Shown piece by piece: positions 21,091-31,742 of a stretch of DNA of 64,000 bases. Location: positions 310,001 through 374,000 of the forward strand of contig JAUYRN010000031.1 in the NCBI GenBank assembly GCA_030696775.1. Reading direction: 5' to 3'. Positions within the stretch are counted from its first letter, which is position 1; every line of letters begins with the position of its first letter. The position numbers were made by a program, and so were the translations under genes. The notes under the pieces were generated by a model. It worked only from the letters and a program-made list of their open reading frames with translations, was not told where the DNA came from and did no database searches. Origin of the DNA: Sulfuricurvum sp. GTDB lineage: Bacteria; Campylobacterota; Campylobacteria; Campylobacterales; Sulfurimonadaceae.

Positions 21091-21608
21091 TCAAGTCCTT
21101 TTAAATGGCGAATCATACTTCGCTCGCGTGCTGTCATATAAATCGCCCATTCATTACTGTCTTTGACATGTATTCGGGTAATTTTTGCCAATGTCGGCGA
21201 AAGTGCTTCAAAATATATCGGTGTCTCACGGCGTGGAAGAACTGGTAATTCCACTCGTCCATAATAAAGCGTTGATGTTTCCAAAAGTGGCTGAGAGAGC
21301 TCAAAATGCTCTAATCCGATCTTCTCAATCGTTGCCTTCATCCCAAGAGGAATGCGTTTAGGCGCATTACCTAAGATAATATTTTCTAAACGATCCATTT
21401 TACGATAAAGCTCAACAATCAAATGCAATACAGCAGGATCACTCTCACTTGTTTCACCTTTGCCTTTTGCACTTTTGAGCCATTGTCCTATCGCATCATC
21501 ATCATGCTCACTGATACGGTTAAACTCTTTTTCAAACGCATCTGCATCCACTTCTATCAAATCATACGCTATCTCTAAAGAGGCATCTACTAATCGTATA
21601 TTGTTCAT
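21087..21608 (-). CDS. PilZ-like domain protein (hypothetical)
   Basis: A 173-residue soluble protein. An N-terminal helical region (about 1-85) is followed by a beta-rich C-terminal part (about 88-170) with the look of an atypical PilZ-like barrel, but I do not see the canonical RxxxR and DxSxxG c-di-GMP motifs. It overlaps mqnP and the coiled-coil gene by 4 nt each, so the three are co-translated. If it is a degenerate PilZ domain it may mediate protein contacts rather than bind c-di-GMP. Confidence 0.55.
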   Translation of the reverse strand: MNNIRLVDASLEIAYDLIEVDADAFEKEFNRISEHDDDAIGQWLKSAKGKGETSESDPAVLHLIVELYRKMDRLENIILGNAPKRIPLGMKATIEKIGLEHFELSQPLLETSTLYYGRVELPVLPRRETPIYFEALSPTLAKITRIHVKDSNEWAIYMTARERSMIRHLKGLE

Positions 21609-22465
21609 CGTATCACCTTATCTAAAATTACACATCCAAAAAATACAAATCCTAAATAGCCGTTAACCGTAAAAAAGGCTCGGTCAATGGTAGTAAAATC
21701 TTTACGAACCAAATAATGTTCATATCCTAACATAAGAATCGATAAAAATATCCCGAATTGGGCAACACTTCCTAAATTGGCAGCTGCCACAAACAATCCC
21801 CAAAAAATAATGGTTAAAAAATGAAATATCAAAGAGAGATTCATCGTCACACGACTGCCGTAGCGAGAAGGTATCGAGTGAAGGTTGTTTGTTTTATCGA
21901 AGTCCATGTCTTGCAAGGAGTACAACAAGTCAAAGCCTGCCACCCAAAACATCACTCCGATACTGAGATAAATCGACCACAATGGCACGAATGCGCTCAC
22001 GGCAATAGCTCCCGCCATCGGAGCAAGTCCCAAGGAGATTCCCAACACAATATGCGCCATAGAACTAAAACGCTTAAAATAGGAGTAGCTCAGCAAAACA
22101 ATGAGAACCGGAACACTTACTATAAATGCCAAATCATTCACCAGATAAGCCGTAGCTATAAACACCAGGGCATTGACTGCGGTAAAAATAGCTATGGATG
22201 CACCATCGAGCCGTCCATCCACGCTGGGACGATTAGCTGTGCGAGGGTTATGAACATCAAATGCTCTGTCTACGTAACGATTAAATCCCATCGCAGTATT
22301 ACGAGCACTGATTGCTGCAATAGCGCCTAAAATAAGAAGTTTAAATCCAAACCATCCATCCGCGGATACTATCATTGCTATAAAGATAAAAGGGAGAGAA
22401 AAAACGGAGTGTTGAAACATCACCAATTCATTAAAATCTCGTAAACGTTTGGCGATTCTCTTCAC
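21605..22465 (-). CDS. mqnP: MqnP/UbiA-family polyprenyltransferase
   Basis: A 286-residue integral-membrane prenyltransferase with eight or nine helices. The first Asp-rich motif appears as NRYVDRAFDVHNPRTANRP near residue 66, and the second as SLQDMDFDKTNNLHSIPSR near 187. This family attaches the polyprenyl tail to the aromatic quinone ring. Campylobacterota make menaquinone by the futalosine route, in which MqnP carries out this step, so MqnP is preferred over UbiA. The product would feed the quinone pool used by the complex I encoded nearby. Confidence 0.85.
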   Translation of the reverse strand: MKRIAKRLRDFNELVMFQHSVFSLPFIFIAMIVSADGWFGFKLLILGAIAAISARNTAMGFNRYVDRAFDVHNPRTANRPSVDGRLDGASIAIFTAVNALVFIATAYLVNDLAFIVSVPVLIVLLSYSYFKRFSSMAHIVLGISLGLAPMAGAIAVSAFVPLWSIYLSIGVMFWVAGFDLLYSLQDMDFDKTNNLHSIPSRYGSRVTMNLSLIFHFLTIIFWGLFVAAANLGSVAQFGIFLSILMLGYEHYLVRKDFTTIDRAFFTVNGYLGFVFFGCVILDKVIR

Positions 22466-22537
22466 TTATACCCTTTATATATTTTCTTTATTTTATCGTA
22501 ATTTCACTTTTACAGCCTCAAATTACATAATAAAATG

Positions 22538-22600
22538 AGCCTACTGCTGAAGTAAACCTAGTGTTAACGTAGACAATCGGGATTTTATTCCGATGGCGTT
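22538..22600 (+). repeat. Two-stem intergenic element, copy A
   Basis: Stem 1 pairs TACT and AGTA around the loop GCTGA. The 13-nt AGTGTTAACGTAG follows, and stem 2 uses outer TAACG/CGTTA with inner ATCGG/CCGAT. The same layout recurs at 61244-61309 with compensatory changes in stem 1. Copy A lies upstream of miaA, followed by two more small hairpins (ACCTC-CATA-GAGGT and CCCT-GT-AGGG). Confidence 0.55.
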
Positions 22601-22631
22601 ACCTCCATAGAGGTTCTCGTGCCCTGTAGGG

Positions 22632-22637
22632 TATAAT
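22632..22637 (+). promoter_or_regulatory. -10 element immediately upstream of miaA (possible leaderless start)
   Basis: A perfect TATAAT ends six nucleotides before the miaA ATG at 22644, which puts the expected transcription start at or next to the A of the start codon. No Shine-Dalgarno sequence stands at normal distance, consistent with a leaderless mRNA. Confidence 0.45.
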
Positions 22638-22643
22638 TACAAA

Positions 22644-23543
22644 ATGAAACAACTCGCACTCATCGGCTCCACTGCATCAGGAAAAAGTGATCTTGCCTTG
22701 TCGCTCGCGTCAGAATATAACGCTCTTATTCTTTCCATCGACTCATTAAGTATCTACAAAGAGATTGATATAGCTTCAGCAAAACCCTCTCATAATGAGC
22801 TTTCTAGTATTGAGCATTTTGGTATCAATTGTTTAGCGCCTAATGAAACGGCAACGGTTTTTACTTTTATCAATGAATATCATCGTGCGTATGAAGCTGC
22901 AATGTTACAAAAGAAAAATCTCATTCTTGTCGGAGGAAGCAGCTTTTATCTTAAAAGCATGATTGACGGTTTGTCCTATGTCCCTGAAATTAGCGATGAG
23001 ACCAAATGTGTTGCCACTGAAATGTTGCATAATCTTGAAGAAGCACATCACTTTTTGTCTCAAATTGATCCGGTTACGATGGCCAAGATTACTCCTAACG
23101 ATTCGTATCGCATCGAAAAAATGCTCCATCTCTATCTCCAAACCTCAATACCGCCTTCGCAATGGTTTGAGGCACATCCGCCAAAACCCATTATTACAAA
23201 TTGCCCTATTCTTAACATCGCCATTGACCGTCCGCTTTTACGAGAACGCATAACGATACGAACACAAAAAATGGTCCAATCAGGATTAATTGATGAAATA
23301 GCCCAGCTTGAACGGCTTTATGGAAGAGCGCCTAACAGTATGAAAGCAATCGGGATCATTGAAACATTAGAGTTTTTGGATGGCAAAATAGATAAAAGAG
23401 TACTTATAGAAGACATTTCAACCCACACCGCACAACTCGCAAAACGTCAACAAACTTTTAATAGTAATCAATTTGAGCATGTTACTAATGGATCGGTGGA
23501 AGAACTCTATAAAATATCTAGAGCAATCCTAACGCATCCTTAG
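22644..23543 (+). CDS. miaA: MiaA, tRNA dimethylallyltransferase
   Basis: A 299-residue transferase that adds the dimethylallyl group to A37 of tRNAs reading UNN codons, the step before MiaB. The P-loop is GSTASGKSDLAL at 8-19. It also has the substrate-binding DSLSIYKEIDIASAKPS at 34-50 and the late KAIGIIETLEFLDG. The family's usual DSMQ(V/I)Y appears here as DSLSIY. It is transcribed alone, and its 3' end overlaps the convergent pflA by 26 bp. Confidence 0.95.
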   Translation: MKQLALIGSTASGKSDLALSLASEYNALILSIDSLSIYKEIDIASAKPSHNELSSIEHFGINCLAPNETATVFTFINEYHRAYEAAMLQKKNLILVGGSSFYLKSMIDGLSYVPEISDETKCVATEMLHNLEEAHHFLSQIDPVTMAKITPNDSYRIEKMLHLYLQTSIPPSQWFEAHPPKPIITNCPILNIAIDRPLLRERITIRTQKMVQSGLIDEIAQLERLYGRAPNSMKAIGIIETLEFLDGKIDKRVLIEDISTHTAQLAKRQQTFNSNQFEHVTNGSVEELYKISRAILTHP

Positions 23544-25863
23544 CCAGTTTTCCCCATGCTGAAGTTTTATCGGCTTTAATACTTGCGTTAAATCCTGCTT
23601 TTGCTTCGATTTTATTTCCCATTTTCATTGCCAATGAGCCGATTAGATACTGTTGTCGTGATTTCTTTTCAGGATTCAGCTTAAGGGTATTTAACCCTTT
23701 TAAAACCGCTAAAGCCTCTTTATTTTTTTCTTGATTCATCAGAGATTGTGCGAAAGTAAACTCAATAAATGGAGATTGTGTATTCGTTGCGGTTCGCTTT
23801 TGCAATGCCATAACCTTATTCGAATAACTTTGCACCATTGCTTCATCTTTTCTTTTTAATCCCAGTGAGACCATCTGCGAATATCGCTCTATATCCTTAA
23901 AATCAATTCCAAAAGCAGCCTCGCACCCTTTTATATAGGTTATCATTCCTACATCATCCGAACTGCGCTGCGCACTGTCAAACATTGTGCGATAAATATC
24001 ATTCAGAGGTGGATTTTTTTCTATTTCCATCAAGGCAATAACATCTTTTCCTACACGCAACGCCTGAGCGTATTCACCCAATGCAAAATGTGTTTTTACC
24101 AAACGATTTAGCCACACCTGTTTCTCTTTTATATTTTTAGATTTACTGTGCGTTTGGGCTAATGATTTGGCTACCGGAAAATTTCCCATCTTAAGTGCAC
24201 ATTCAAATGTTAAACCATCCCACTGTGGTAATAGTTTAATTCGATACATTTTTTGCATCGAAAGTGCTTCAGCACATTTTCCATTTTGAAGCTTTTTCTT
24301 AGTAGTTTCAATAGCACTTTTAGAAATCAGAGCATTACTCTCAGGATACGCTGTTGTATCGAGCTTATAAAGCTCATTTTCCATTTCAAGTATTGCTTCA
24401 AATTTTCCCTCTTTAAACAAAAGCTGGGCTTTTTTATACAATGCTTTTTGTCCGATAGAATCATTTCCATAACGTTCAATCAGATCTTCGTATTTTTTCA
24501 TCCCTTTTTCTGCACTTAGTTCGTCTTTTTCAAAAAACAACCCATCTTTAGCGCGTCGTACTTCAGCGATCCCCTCACCATAAGGGAAAAGTTTTATGTA
24601 CTCATTGAAAGCTTCAAGTGCTTGTGCTTTTTTATTCCCCTGAGCATACAATTTTCCCAAGTTTTTTAGAAGCGCTTCGTGTTCTGTGGACTTGTGGGTA
24701 GCACCCTTAATGAGACATTGTGTAATCTTTGCTGCAGTAAGTGGATCTTTGTGTCCTTCTAAAATATCAATCATTTTTTCAGCTTCCGGACGTACTTCAG
24801 TAAAATATTCAGGATTTACCCGTGTAATTTTATTAATGTACTCTTTTGCTTTTTCTGGATTTTCACCGCCCATTTCTATGCGTGCTAATTCAAATGCGCA
24901 GGCTGAAGCTAAGTTAACATCTTTGGTGCGTGATAATGCCTCTCGATAATATTTCGCCGCATTTTTAGCACTGCCTTTAACTTCTAATTGCTTCGCTTTA
25001 AAATACATTCCTTGTGCCGAAAAAGGGTCATCTTCATGTTCCGTAAACAATCGGTCATAAAAATAATCTGAATCATTATTTTGCCCCAATTCACCATGTG
25101 CATGAGCCGTGTATGCTAACACTTCAGCAATATTCGGATCACTTGAATACTGTCGAACAAAGTGCTTAGAGAGAGTCAGTAAGGACTCATATTGACCCAA
25201 ATAATGCAATGCACGCAGTTGATACAGCATCAATTCATTAGCAAATATAGTAGTAGGATGTTTTTTGAGTGAATCTTGTGACAAATATAATACTTTAGAA
25301 TAATCTTTTGCTTTATACGCTTTTTTGAGTTCCATATAGTCACTGACGTCTTGAACACTCTTCATCTTGATTGGATTGCCTTTGAGGTCCAATCCACCCA
25401 CATATGGATAACTCTCTTTGGCTAGCTTCATCGGAATATTGATGGCATCAGGATTGACTTTAACGGTTGGAATCATAGGTAAATCTTTTGTGTAACCTAT
25501 AATTGTCCAGTGATTGACCTTTTGTACCTCGGAAGAATAAATTTCAGTATCGTAACGCAGATCAAATCCAACAGGAAAAAGTGCTATTTTCGTTTTAGGT
25601 TTGATAATGATTGAGGTGGCTGTTTGTGTGATACTAAACTGACTGTTTACAATTGGAGGTAAGGTGCGTATTTTTGTAGAATTGCATTCAATTCGGATAA
25701 TCTCATCAAAATCATTTCGATATGAAACACAACGAAATGGCAATGGATCTCTTAAATGTAAAATACTGTAATTTTGAGATGCTTCTCTACCGCTTTGGAT
25801 AGAGAGTTCTAATGCATTTAATGGAAGCCAAATGAAGTGTAGCAGTAAAAGCCATCGAATCAT
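23518..25863 (-). CDS. pflA: PflA-like flagellar motor TPR protein
   Basis: A 781-residue exported protein. A signal peptide (about 1-16) is followed by a beta-rich N-terminal domain (about 18-150) and then a long array of TPR/Sel1-type helical repeats to the end. Length, architecture and position directly after nuoN match Campylobacter jejuni PflA, a periplasmic motor-disk protein needed for flagellar rotation. The upstream TTG at 25875 also opens the frame, but the ATG at 25863 follows GGGAG at the right distance and gives a clean signal peptide. It is 20 nt from nuoN and may be read from the nuo operon. Confidence 0.85.
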   Translation of the reverse strand: MIRWLLLLHFIWLPLNALELSIQSGREASQNYSILHLRDPLPFRCVSYRNDFDEIIRIECNSTKIRTLPPIVNSQFSITQTATSIIIKPKTKIALFPVGFDLRYDTEIYSSEVQKVNHWTIIGYTKDLPMIPTVKVNPDAINIPMKLAKESYPYVGGLDLKGNPIKMKSVQDVSDYMELKKAYKAKDYSKVLYLSQDSLKKHPTTIFANELMLYQLRALHYLGQYESLLTLSKHFVRQYSSDPNIAEVLAYTAHAHGELGQNNDSDYFYDRLFTEHEDDPFSAQGMYFKAKQLEVKGSAKNAAKYYREALSRTKDVNLASACAFELARIEMGGENPEKAKEYINKITRVNPEYFTEVRPEAEKMIDILEGHKDPLTAAKITQCLIKGATHKSTEHEALLKNLGKLYAQGNKKAQALEAFNEYIKLFPYGEGIAEVRRAKDGLFFEKDELSAEKGMKKYEDLIERYGNDSIGQKALYKKAQLLFKEGKFEAILEMENELYKLDTTAYPESNALISKSAIETTKKKLQNGKCAEALSMQKMYRIKLLPQWDGLTFECALKMGNFPVAKSLAQTHSKSKNIKEKQVWLNRLVKTHFALGEYAQALRVGKDVIALMEIEKNPPLNDIYRTMFDSAQRSSDDVGMITYIKGCEAAFGIDFKDIERYSQMVSLGLKRKDEAMVQSYSNKVMALQKRTATNTQSPFIEFTFAQSLMNQEKNKEALAVLKGLNTLKLNPEKKSRQQYLIGSLAMKMGNKIEAKAGFNASIKADKTSAWGKLAKDALGLL

Positions 25864-25882
25864 TGGCGCTCCCAAGTTATGT

Positions 25883-27388
25883 TTAATATCCGCTATTATA
25901 CACGAATAATGTAATGACTTTTAAAAGTGGATTAACAGCAAATACGGCAAAGATAGTTCCAATCGCTGCAATACCGATAATCGTTTTAAGAGAAAGCGAT
26001 GCATTCATCAAATAATATTTTTGATACTCTGCAATAGGCTCTTTCATAAACATAAATACGATGAGTTTAAGATAGTAATACGCCGCAATCGCTGAGTTTA
26101 ACGCCATGATCAGAGCTAACATCGTATAGCCAGCGCTAACAGCAGCTCCGATCATATAAATTTTACCCCAAAAAAGACCAAATGGAGGAACTCCTGCAAG
26201 GGATAACATAAATAATGCGATCATAATAGCAGCCATTGGCATGGTTCGTACTAATCCTGCAAATTTCTCATATGGATGATCCGAACTTTGTCCCGGAATA
26301 AGGTTTTTCTGACGACTAACCCACAACATCGAAAATGCACCCAAATTCGTGAAGCTAAACAATGCCCAATACAAGAAAAGTGCGGTATTAGCTTGAGTTG
26401 TACCAATCAAAATTGCAGCCATGACGAAACCGGCATGGGAAATCGAGCTGTATGCCAACATACGTTTAACATCGTTTTGTACCAATGCCCAGATATTGGA
26501 TGCTGTCATCGTTACTACGACTGCGACATACAACACGACTTGAAGCCATACAACACCACTGTGCACTAAGAATTCAAATAAGCGCATTGCAACAACAAAA
26601 CCTGCAATTTTAGGGACAATTGACATATATCCTGCTAATGCAGCAGAAGAGCCTTCATAGACGTCGGGAGTCCATGTATGAAAAGGAACCATGGAAAGTT
26701 TAAATCCGATAGCACCTAATAAAAAGACAACGGCAACAAGGACAAAGCCGATATTGACATACTCATCTTTTGCTAATGCAAGAGCGATTTGATTGATTTC
26801 AACGGAACCAGTGATCGCGTAAAAAATCATCGATCCAAATGCAAAAAAGCCTGCTGCTAATGCACCCATGGTAAAGTATTTTACTGCTGCTTCAAACGAT
26901 TTAGACCGGTTATGAAGAGCTATAAGTGTATACAATGCCAAAGAAGCTGTTTCAAGTCCTACAAAAATCAAAATCAAATTATCACTGGCAACCATAAATT
27001 GGAAACCTGCAATCATGAACAAGAACAGGGCAAAATACTCTGGATAATTGTATTCATGAAATCGCTTAGAAGTTAGGGCTAATGGAATAAAGAGCATTGA
27101 TCCTGCAACAATAATGATCTGTGAGAGAATCGCAAGCCCATCTATAAGCATCATATCAAACATACCAAGAACAGTTCCGCTTTTAAGGAAAATATTTCCA
27201 AAATCAACAATAGCTCCCAAATCAAGCAATAAGAAAAGTAAACTTACCATGACATAGAAAGATTTATGGAGACCCTCTTTCACTAAATCAATACATAAAA
27301 TAGCCAATGCACCCACAATGGCAATCAACATAGGTGCCATTGTCATAATGTTCAGTGAGGCTAACGAAATCGAAATTGGCGCTAACAT
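25883..27388 (-). CDS. nuoN: NuoN, complex I membrane subunit
   Basis: A 501-residue antiporter-type proton-pumping subunit of complex I, with about 14 membrane spans. It has the conserved helix-5 glutamate ([10 protein letters not shown]) and lysine-bearing segments such as [20 protein letters not shown] and [18 protein letters not shown]. It is the last nuo gene; its ATG overlaps the nuoM stop by 1 nt. Length is standard. Confidence 0.96.
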   Translation of the reverse strand: MLAPISISLASLNIMTMAPMLIAIVGALAILCIDLVKEGLHKSFYVMVSLLFLLLDLGAIVDFGNIFLKSGTVLGMFDMMLIDGLAILSQIIIVAGSMLFIPLALTSKRFHEYNYPEYFALFLFMIAGFQFMVASDNLILIFVGLETASLALYTLIALHNRSKSFEAAVKYFTMGALAAGFFAFGSMIFYAITGSVEINQIALALAKDEYVNIGFVLVAVVFLLGAIGFKLSMVPFHTWTPDVYEGSSAALAGYMSIVPKIAGFVVAMRLFEFLVHSGVVWLQVVLYVAVVVTMTASNIWALVQNDVKRMLAYSSISHAGFVMAAILIGTTQANTALFLYWALFSFTNLGAFSMLWVSRQKNLIPGQSSDHPYEKFAGLVRTMPMAAIMIALFMLSLAGVPPFGLFWGKIYMIGAAVSAGYTMLALIMALNSAIAAYYYLKLIVFMFMKEPIAEYQKYYLMNASLSLKTIIGIAAIGTIFAVFAVNPLLKVITLFVYNSGY

Positions 27389-28935
27389 TAGTGTGCCTCC
27401 TGCATTGAATTCAATCCTGCCGAATGGGCTAGATCAGGAATGCGTTGTTTTGCTTCCTCTGTTTGTGCTTTGTCATGCATCAACTGTACAATGGCTTCTA
27501 CACTGTTGTTGATCGGTTCAAGAAGTGGTTTTGGATATACACCCAACCAAATCGCTACCACTACCAACGGAACAAGACCCAGTAATTCTGTACGATTGAC
27601 ATCTTTTAGATTTTTATTTTCTTCTTTGGTAACGTTTCCGAAAAATGCTTTTTTATACGCACTGAGCATATAAATAGCCCCAACAATAATGGCAGTTCCT
27701 GCAACTAAAGTATATGAATGTGACTGCTTGTAAAAACCAAGCAAGCTCAAAAATTCACCCACGAAGTTGATAGTAAGCGGCAAGCCGACTGACGCCATCA
27801 TCATAATTCCGAAAATGGTTGCATAGCGAGGCATAACTGATGCTAATCCACCAAATTCAGACATAAGTTTTGTATGACGGCGATCATAAATAACCCCAAC
27901 AAGTAAAAATAGAGCTCCCGAAACAACTCCATGCGCAATCATCAAAAAGACGGAACCTGTAATCCCTTCTACATTGAGAGCAAAAATTCCTAGAATAATA
28001 ACTCCCATATGCGATATAGAACTATATGCTACAACTTGTTTAATATCCTCTTGAGCGTATGCAACCATCGCCGCGTATACAATCATGATAATCGCAAGTA
28101 TCGCGATAGGAAACATGAAAATAACCGATGCATCCGGAAACAATGGTAGTGAGAAGCGGATAAAAGCGTACGTTCCCATTTTGAGCAAAATTGCTGCAAG
28201 AATTACCGAACCGATAGTTGGTGCCTGACCGTGTGCATAGGGTAGCCATGTATGAAACGGAAACATCGGGACTTTAATCGCAAAGCCCAAGAAAAATGCT
28301 CCGAATAACCACATTTGTATACTAACTGGTAGAATCAAGCGGTACCATTCGAGCAGTGAGAAACTCCACTGACCGGTTGCTTGATAATAAAAATATGCCA
28401 TAAACAGCATACCTACAAGCATCACTAATGATCCCGTAAAGGTATAAAGGAAAAATTTAATCGACGCATAAATACGAAGAGGCCCGCCCCATGCACCGAT
28501 GATATACAACATCGGAATAAGCGATAATTCCCAAAAAATATAAAAAACAATCGCATCAAGTGCTGCGAATACTCCGACCATCGTCATCTCTAAAAAAAGC
28601 AATGTAATGATCAAGTCTTTCACGCGACGTTTCTCTGTTAATGAAGCAATACCGATTAACGTAAAAAACGTCGATAATATTATAATAAAAAGAGAAATAC
28701 CGTCAACGCCGACTAAATAGCTGATACCAAATGCCGAAACAAGAGGTGCCATTTCCATAAATTGCATTCCAGATGTCATAGGATCATACAAATTCCATAA
28801 CCACAATGATAGAAAAAATTCGATTGCTGCTACGGTAATTCCGTAGGCACGAACGCTGTCCTTATGAACCACAAATCCAAACATTGCTGCCAATGCCGGG
28901 AAGAAAATTAAAATCGATAAAATATGTTCTTGCAT
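27388..28935 (-). CDS. nuoM: NuoM, complex I membrane subunit
   Basis: A 515-residue antiporter-type proton-pumping subunit. Motifs: the helix-5 glutamate in [17 protein letters not shown], the [16 protein letters not shown] loop, and [17 protein letters not shown]. The TTG one codon upstream also opens the frame, but the ATG at 28935 follows AGGAG by 6 nt and is the better start. It follows nuoL closely in the leftward operon. Confidence 0.96.
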   Translation of the reverse strand: MQEHILSILIFFPALAAMFGFVVHKDSVRAYGITVAAIEFFLSLWLWNLYDPMTSGMQFMEMAPLVSAFGISYLVGVDGISLFIIILSTFFTLIGIASLTEKRRVKDLIITLLFLEMTMVGVFAALDAIVFYIFWELSLIPMLYIIGAWGGPLRIYASIKFFLYTFTGSLVMLVGMLFMAYFYYQATGQWSFSLLEWYRLILPVSIQMWLFGAFFLGFAIKVPMFPFHTWLPYAHGQAPTIGSVILAAILLKMGTYAFIRFSLPLFPDASVIFMFPIAILAIIMIVYAAMVAYAQEDIKQVVAYSSISHMGVIILGIFALNVEGITGSVFLMIAHGVVSGALFLLVGVIYDRRHTKLMSEFGGLASVMPRYATIFGIMMMASVGLPLTINFVGEFLSLLGFYKQSHSYTLVAGTAIIVGAIYMLSAYKKAFFGNVTKEENKNLKDVNRTELLGLVPLVVVAIWLGVYPKPLLEPINNSVEAIVQLMHDKAQTEEAKQRIPDLAHSAGLNSMQEAH

Positions 28936-28945
28936 CAAATTCTCC

Positions 28946-30835
28946 TTACATTGCCTGCAGGTTTACTGCGTTATAACCCGCAGTAAACGCCACAGCAAGT
29001 ACCAATAAAACCACTAAACCAATAACCATCCAGCGCAACATACTGGAAAGATTTCCGTTTTGCATCGTATGCGTTTTCTCCCCTGTTTGGTAAATCACAT
29101 TTGCAATGCCATCCACGGTCGCATCAACAATTTTAAGATCAATCTCTTTCCATGCAAGTTTAGAAAGTTTTAAATAAGGTTTCGAAAACACTTCATCGTA
29201 TATTTTAGGGATGTAGTATTGATTGTAAAGCAGTTGATATAACAAGCCTGATTCCACTTTTTTATCCACTTTAACGGCTTTTGCATATTTTTTGTAGGCA
29301 TAGGTAATTGCTGCAATCACAAACAATTGAGTGCCGATTGTCATAATCCAAAATGTTGTGTGATTATGGATGTGATACGTCATAGCTGGCAAAAGATTTG
29401 TTACCATCAGATAATACGGGGTTTTAAATACCATACCGGCGATCACTGCCAAAACAGCCAACGGAGCCATGGCATACAACATAAAGCTATACGCTTCATG
29501 CGGATGAATACCGTGCTCTAAATGTCTCTCATTACCATGGAAAATCAATGCAACAAGACGGAATGAGTAAAATGCAGTCAATCCAGCTGTCAGTAACAAT
29601 ACGGTGTAAAGAATATAATGCTGTTCAACAAATGCAACTTCCAAAATCAAATCTTTCGAAAAGAATCCGGCAAGAGGATAAATACCCGCAAGTGCAACGG
29701 AAGCAAGCGTCATAAATATCCATGTTACTTTCATCGATTTTTTCAAACCACCCATCTTAAACGGATCAAGCTCATCGTGCATTGCGTGCATAACGTTACC
29801 TGCTCCCAAGAATAATAATGCTTTGAAAAATGCGTGTGCCATAAGGTGAAACAACGCTACCCAATACGCTCCCAAACCAGCTGCTACAAACATATAGCCA
29901 AGCTGTGAAAGAGTCGAATACGCAATGATACGCTTCATATCGCGATTGACCAATGCCATGGTTGCTGCAAACATTGCAACAAATGCACCCAGAGATGCAA
30001 TTGCGTTTCCTACATCAGGAATTTCACTGTAGATTGGATTGGCGCGAACCACGAGATACACACCGGCTGTAACCATTGTTGCTGCGTGAATCAGTGCTGA
30101 TACAGGAGTCGGGCCTTCCATCGCATCTGCAAGCCATGTGTGAAGTGGAAATTGTGCCGATTTACCCATCGCACCGATAAAGAGGAAAATCCCAATCCAT
30201 GTGATGATGTGCATCGGAAGCGTTGCAACGTTTGCAAAAACTACATCGTATTGCAATGATCCAAGATTCCAGTACATCATAAAGATACCGATCAACATTG
30301 CCAAGTCAGCGATACGGTTCATAATGAACGCTTCATTTGCTGCCCATGTTGCAGATTCTTTATGATACCAAAAACCAATAAGAAGCCATGAACAAAGACC
30401 AACGCCTTCCCATCCGATAAACAGACCCAAAAAGTTATCACTCATAACCAAGACCATCATCGAGAAAACGAAAGCCGATAGGTATGAGAAGAAACGGTTA
30501 AACCCTTTGTCATGCGCCATATAACCAATAGAGTAGACGTGAACAACGGTAGAAACGACAGAGACAACCATCATCATCGTCACACTCACTTGATCAACCA
30601 CAAAACCAAAAGGAATATACAGATCTCCAGCCGCGATCCATGTCATCATTTCAACATGTACGGTATGTCCAGCTAGAACATAATTCAGCAAAATGGCACT
30701 GCTTACAAAAGATGCAAAAAGCAATCCTGAGGCAATTACCCCTGTAAAGAGCATTTTTGGATATGCTCCAAACAATCCCGCAAAGAGTGAACCCACCAAC
30801 GGAGCAAACAATGCAATGTATAAATAAACTTCCAT
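28946..30835 (-). CDS. nuoL: NuoL, complex I membrane subunit
   Basis: A 629-residue subunit, the largest and most distal antiporter-type proton channel of complex I. It has about 15 membrane spans and a C-terminal amphipathic region corresponding to the long lateral helix. Motifs: the helix-5 glutamate in FIGWEGVGLCSWLLIGFWY, HTWLADAMEGPTPVSALIHA, and NRDMKRIIAYSTLSQLG. Length is normal for the family. It sits between nuoK (5 nt away) and nuoM. Confidence 0.97.
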   Translation of the reverse strand: MEVYLYIALFAPLVGSLFAGLFGAYPKMLFTGVIASGLLFASFVSSAILLNYVLAGHTVHVEMMTWIAAGDLYIPFGFVVDQVSVTMMMVVSVVSTVVHVYSIGYMAHDKGFNRFFSYLSAFVFSMMVLVMSDNFLGLFIGWEGVGLCSWLLIGFWYHKESATWAANEAFIMNRIADLAMLIGIFMMYWNLGSLQYDVVFANVATLPMHIITWIGIFLFIGAMGKSAQFPLHTWLADAMEGPTPVSALIHAATMVTAGVYLVVRANPIYSEIPDVGNAIASLGAFVAMFAATMALVNRDMKRIIAYSTLSQLGYMFVAAGLGAYWVALFHLMAHAFFKALLFLGAGNVMHAMHDELDPFKMGGLKKSMKVTWIFMTLASVALAGIYPLAGFFSKDLILEVAFVEQHYILYTVLLLTAGLTAFYSFRLVALIFHGNERHLEHGIHPHEAYSFMLYAMAPLAVLAVIAGMVFKTPYYLMVTNLLPAMTYHIHNHTTFWIMTIGTQLFVIAAITYAYKKYAKAVKVDKKVESGLLYQLLYNQYYIPKIYDEVFSKPYLKLSKLAWKEIDLKIVDATVDGIANVIYQTGEKTHTMQNGNLSSMLRWMVIGLVVLLVLAVAFTAGYNAVNLQAM

Positions 30836-30840
30836 CTGTC

Positions 30841-31146
30841 CTATCCTCTCATCGATGTCATTTGATCAAGATCAATCTTACCGGTACGTTTATACCATAC
30901 GATAAGAAGACCCAAACCTACGGCTACTTCGGATGCCGCGATTGCAATAATAAAAAATGCAAACATCTGCCCTGTATAATCTCCGCGATAGTGAGAAATT
31001 GCAGCCATCCCAATATTGACAGCGTTCAGCAAAATTTCCGTCGCGAAAAAAAGCATCAACAAATTTTTACGACGCATAACCCCAATCAAACCAATAGCGA
31101 ACAAAACGGTTGAAAGAACCAAATAGTGCGTTAAAGTAATTTCCAT
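30841..31146 (-). CDS. nuoK: NuoK, complex I membrane subunit
   Basis: A 101-residue, three-helix subunit related to MnhC/MrpC. It carries the two conserved membrane glutamates of the proton path (FFATEILLNAVN near residue 36 and the ASEVAVGLGL segment near 70). Its start overlaps the nuoJ stop by 1 nt. Confidence 0.96.
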   Translation of the reverse strand: MEITLTHYLVLSTVLFAIGLIGVMRRKNLLMLFFATEILLNAVNIGMAAISHYRGDYTGQMFAFFIIAIAASEVAVGLGLLIVWYKRTGKIDLDQMTSMRG

Positions 31147-31733
31147 TAGTGCGCCTCCTCTTGAGTTGCTTCATGAGTAAAAGAGTCATGCATCAAAGCG
31201 ATGTCTTCTTCTGTCATAAGTGTCAACGATTTGTCCATCTTTTTACCTGCCAAAACAATACCAGCAATCATCGCAACCAGTAACATAACTGCTGCCAGTT
31301 CAAAAGGAACTAAATATTTTGTAAACAGCACCATTCCGATAGCTTGTGAATTTCCTACTGCCAAGTCAATCGGATAATTGGCATTTAAATTCGTCGTAAC
31401 AATAGGGGCAAGGACGATAAAAACGACCAAAACAGCTGCAAGTGCTCCAAGAACAACTACAAAACGCGGATTGGAACGTTTTTCGATCACATTACGTGTC
31501 GTATCAAAGAACATCATACCAAACGCGTAGATTGCCATGACAGCACCGGTATAAACGATAATTTGGATTGCACCCAAAAAGTCAGCACCCAAAATGAAGA
31601 AAAAGGCTGAAATAAAAATCATCCCTGCTGCCATTGCGGTCAAGGCATACAATGCTTGAGACGTCATCACAGTAATGGTAAACATCACAATGGTGAGCGC
31701 CGCAAACAAATAAAAAGCGATTGCTTCAAACAT
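31146..31733 (-). CDS. nuoJ: NuoJ, complex I membrane subunit
   Basis: A 195-residue, five-helix membrane subunit. The conserved tyrosine-containing third helix is visible as IQIIVYTGAVMAIYAFGMMF near residue 56. The C-terminal tail is hydrophilic and acidic (TEEDIALMHDSF). It lies between nuoI and nuoK in the operon. Confidence 0.95.
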   Translation of the reverse strand: MFEAIAFYLFAALTIVMFTITVMTSQALYALTAMAAGMIFISAFFFILGADFLGAIQIIVYTGAVMAIYAFGMMFFDTTRNVIEKRSNPRFVVVLGALAAVLVVFIVLAPIVTTNLNANYPIDLAVGNSQAIGMVLFTKYLVPFELAAVMLLVAMIAGIVLAGKKMDKSLTLMTEEDIALMHDSFTHEATQEEAH

Positions 31734-31742
31734 TTATTCTCC

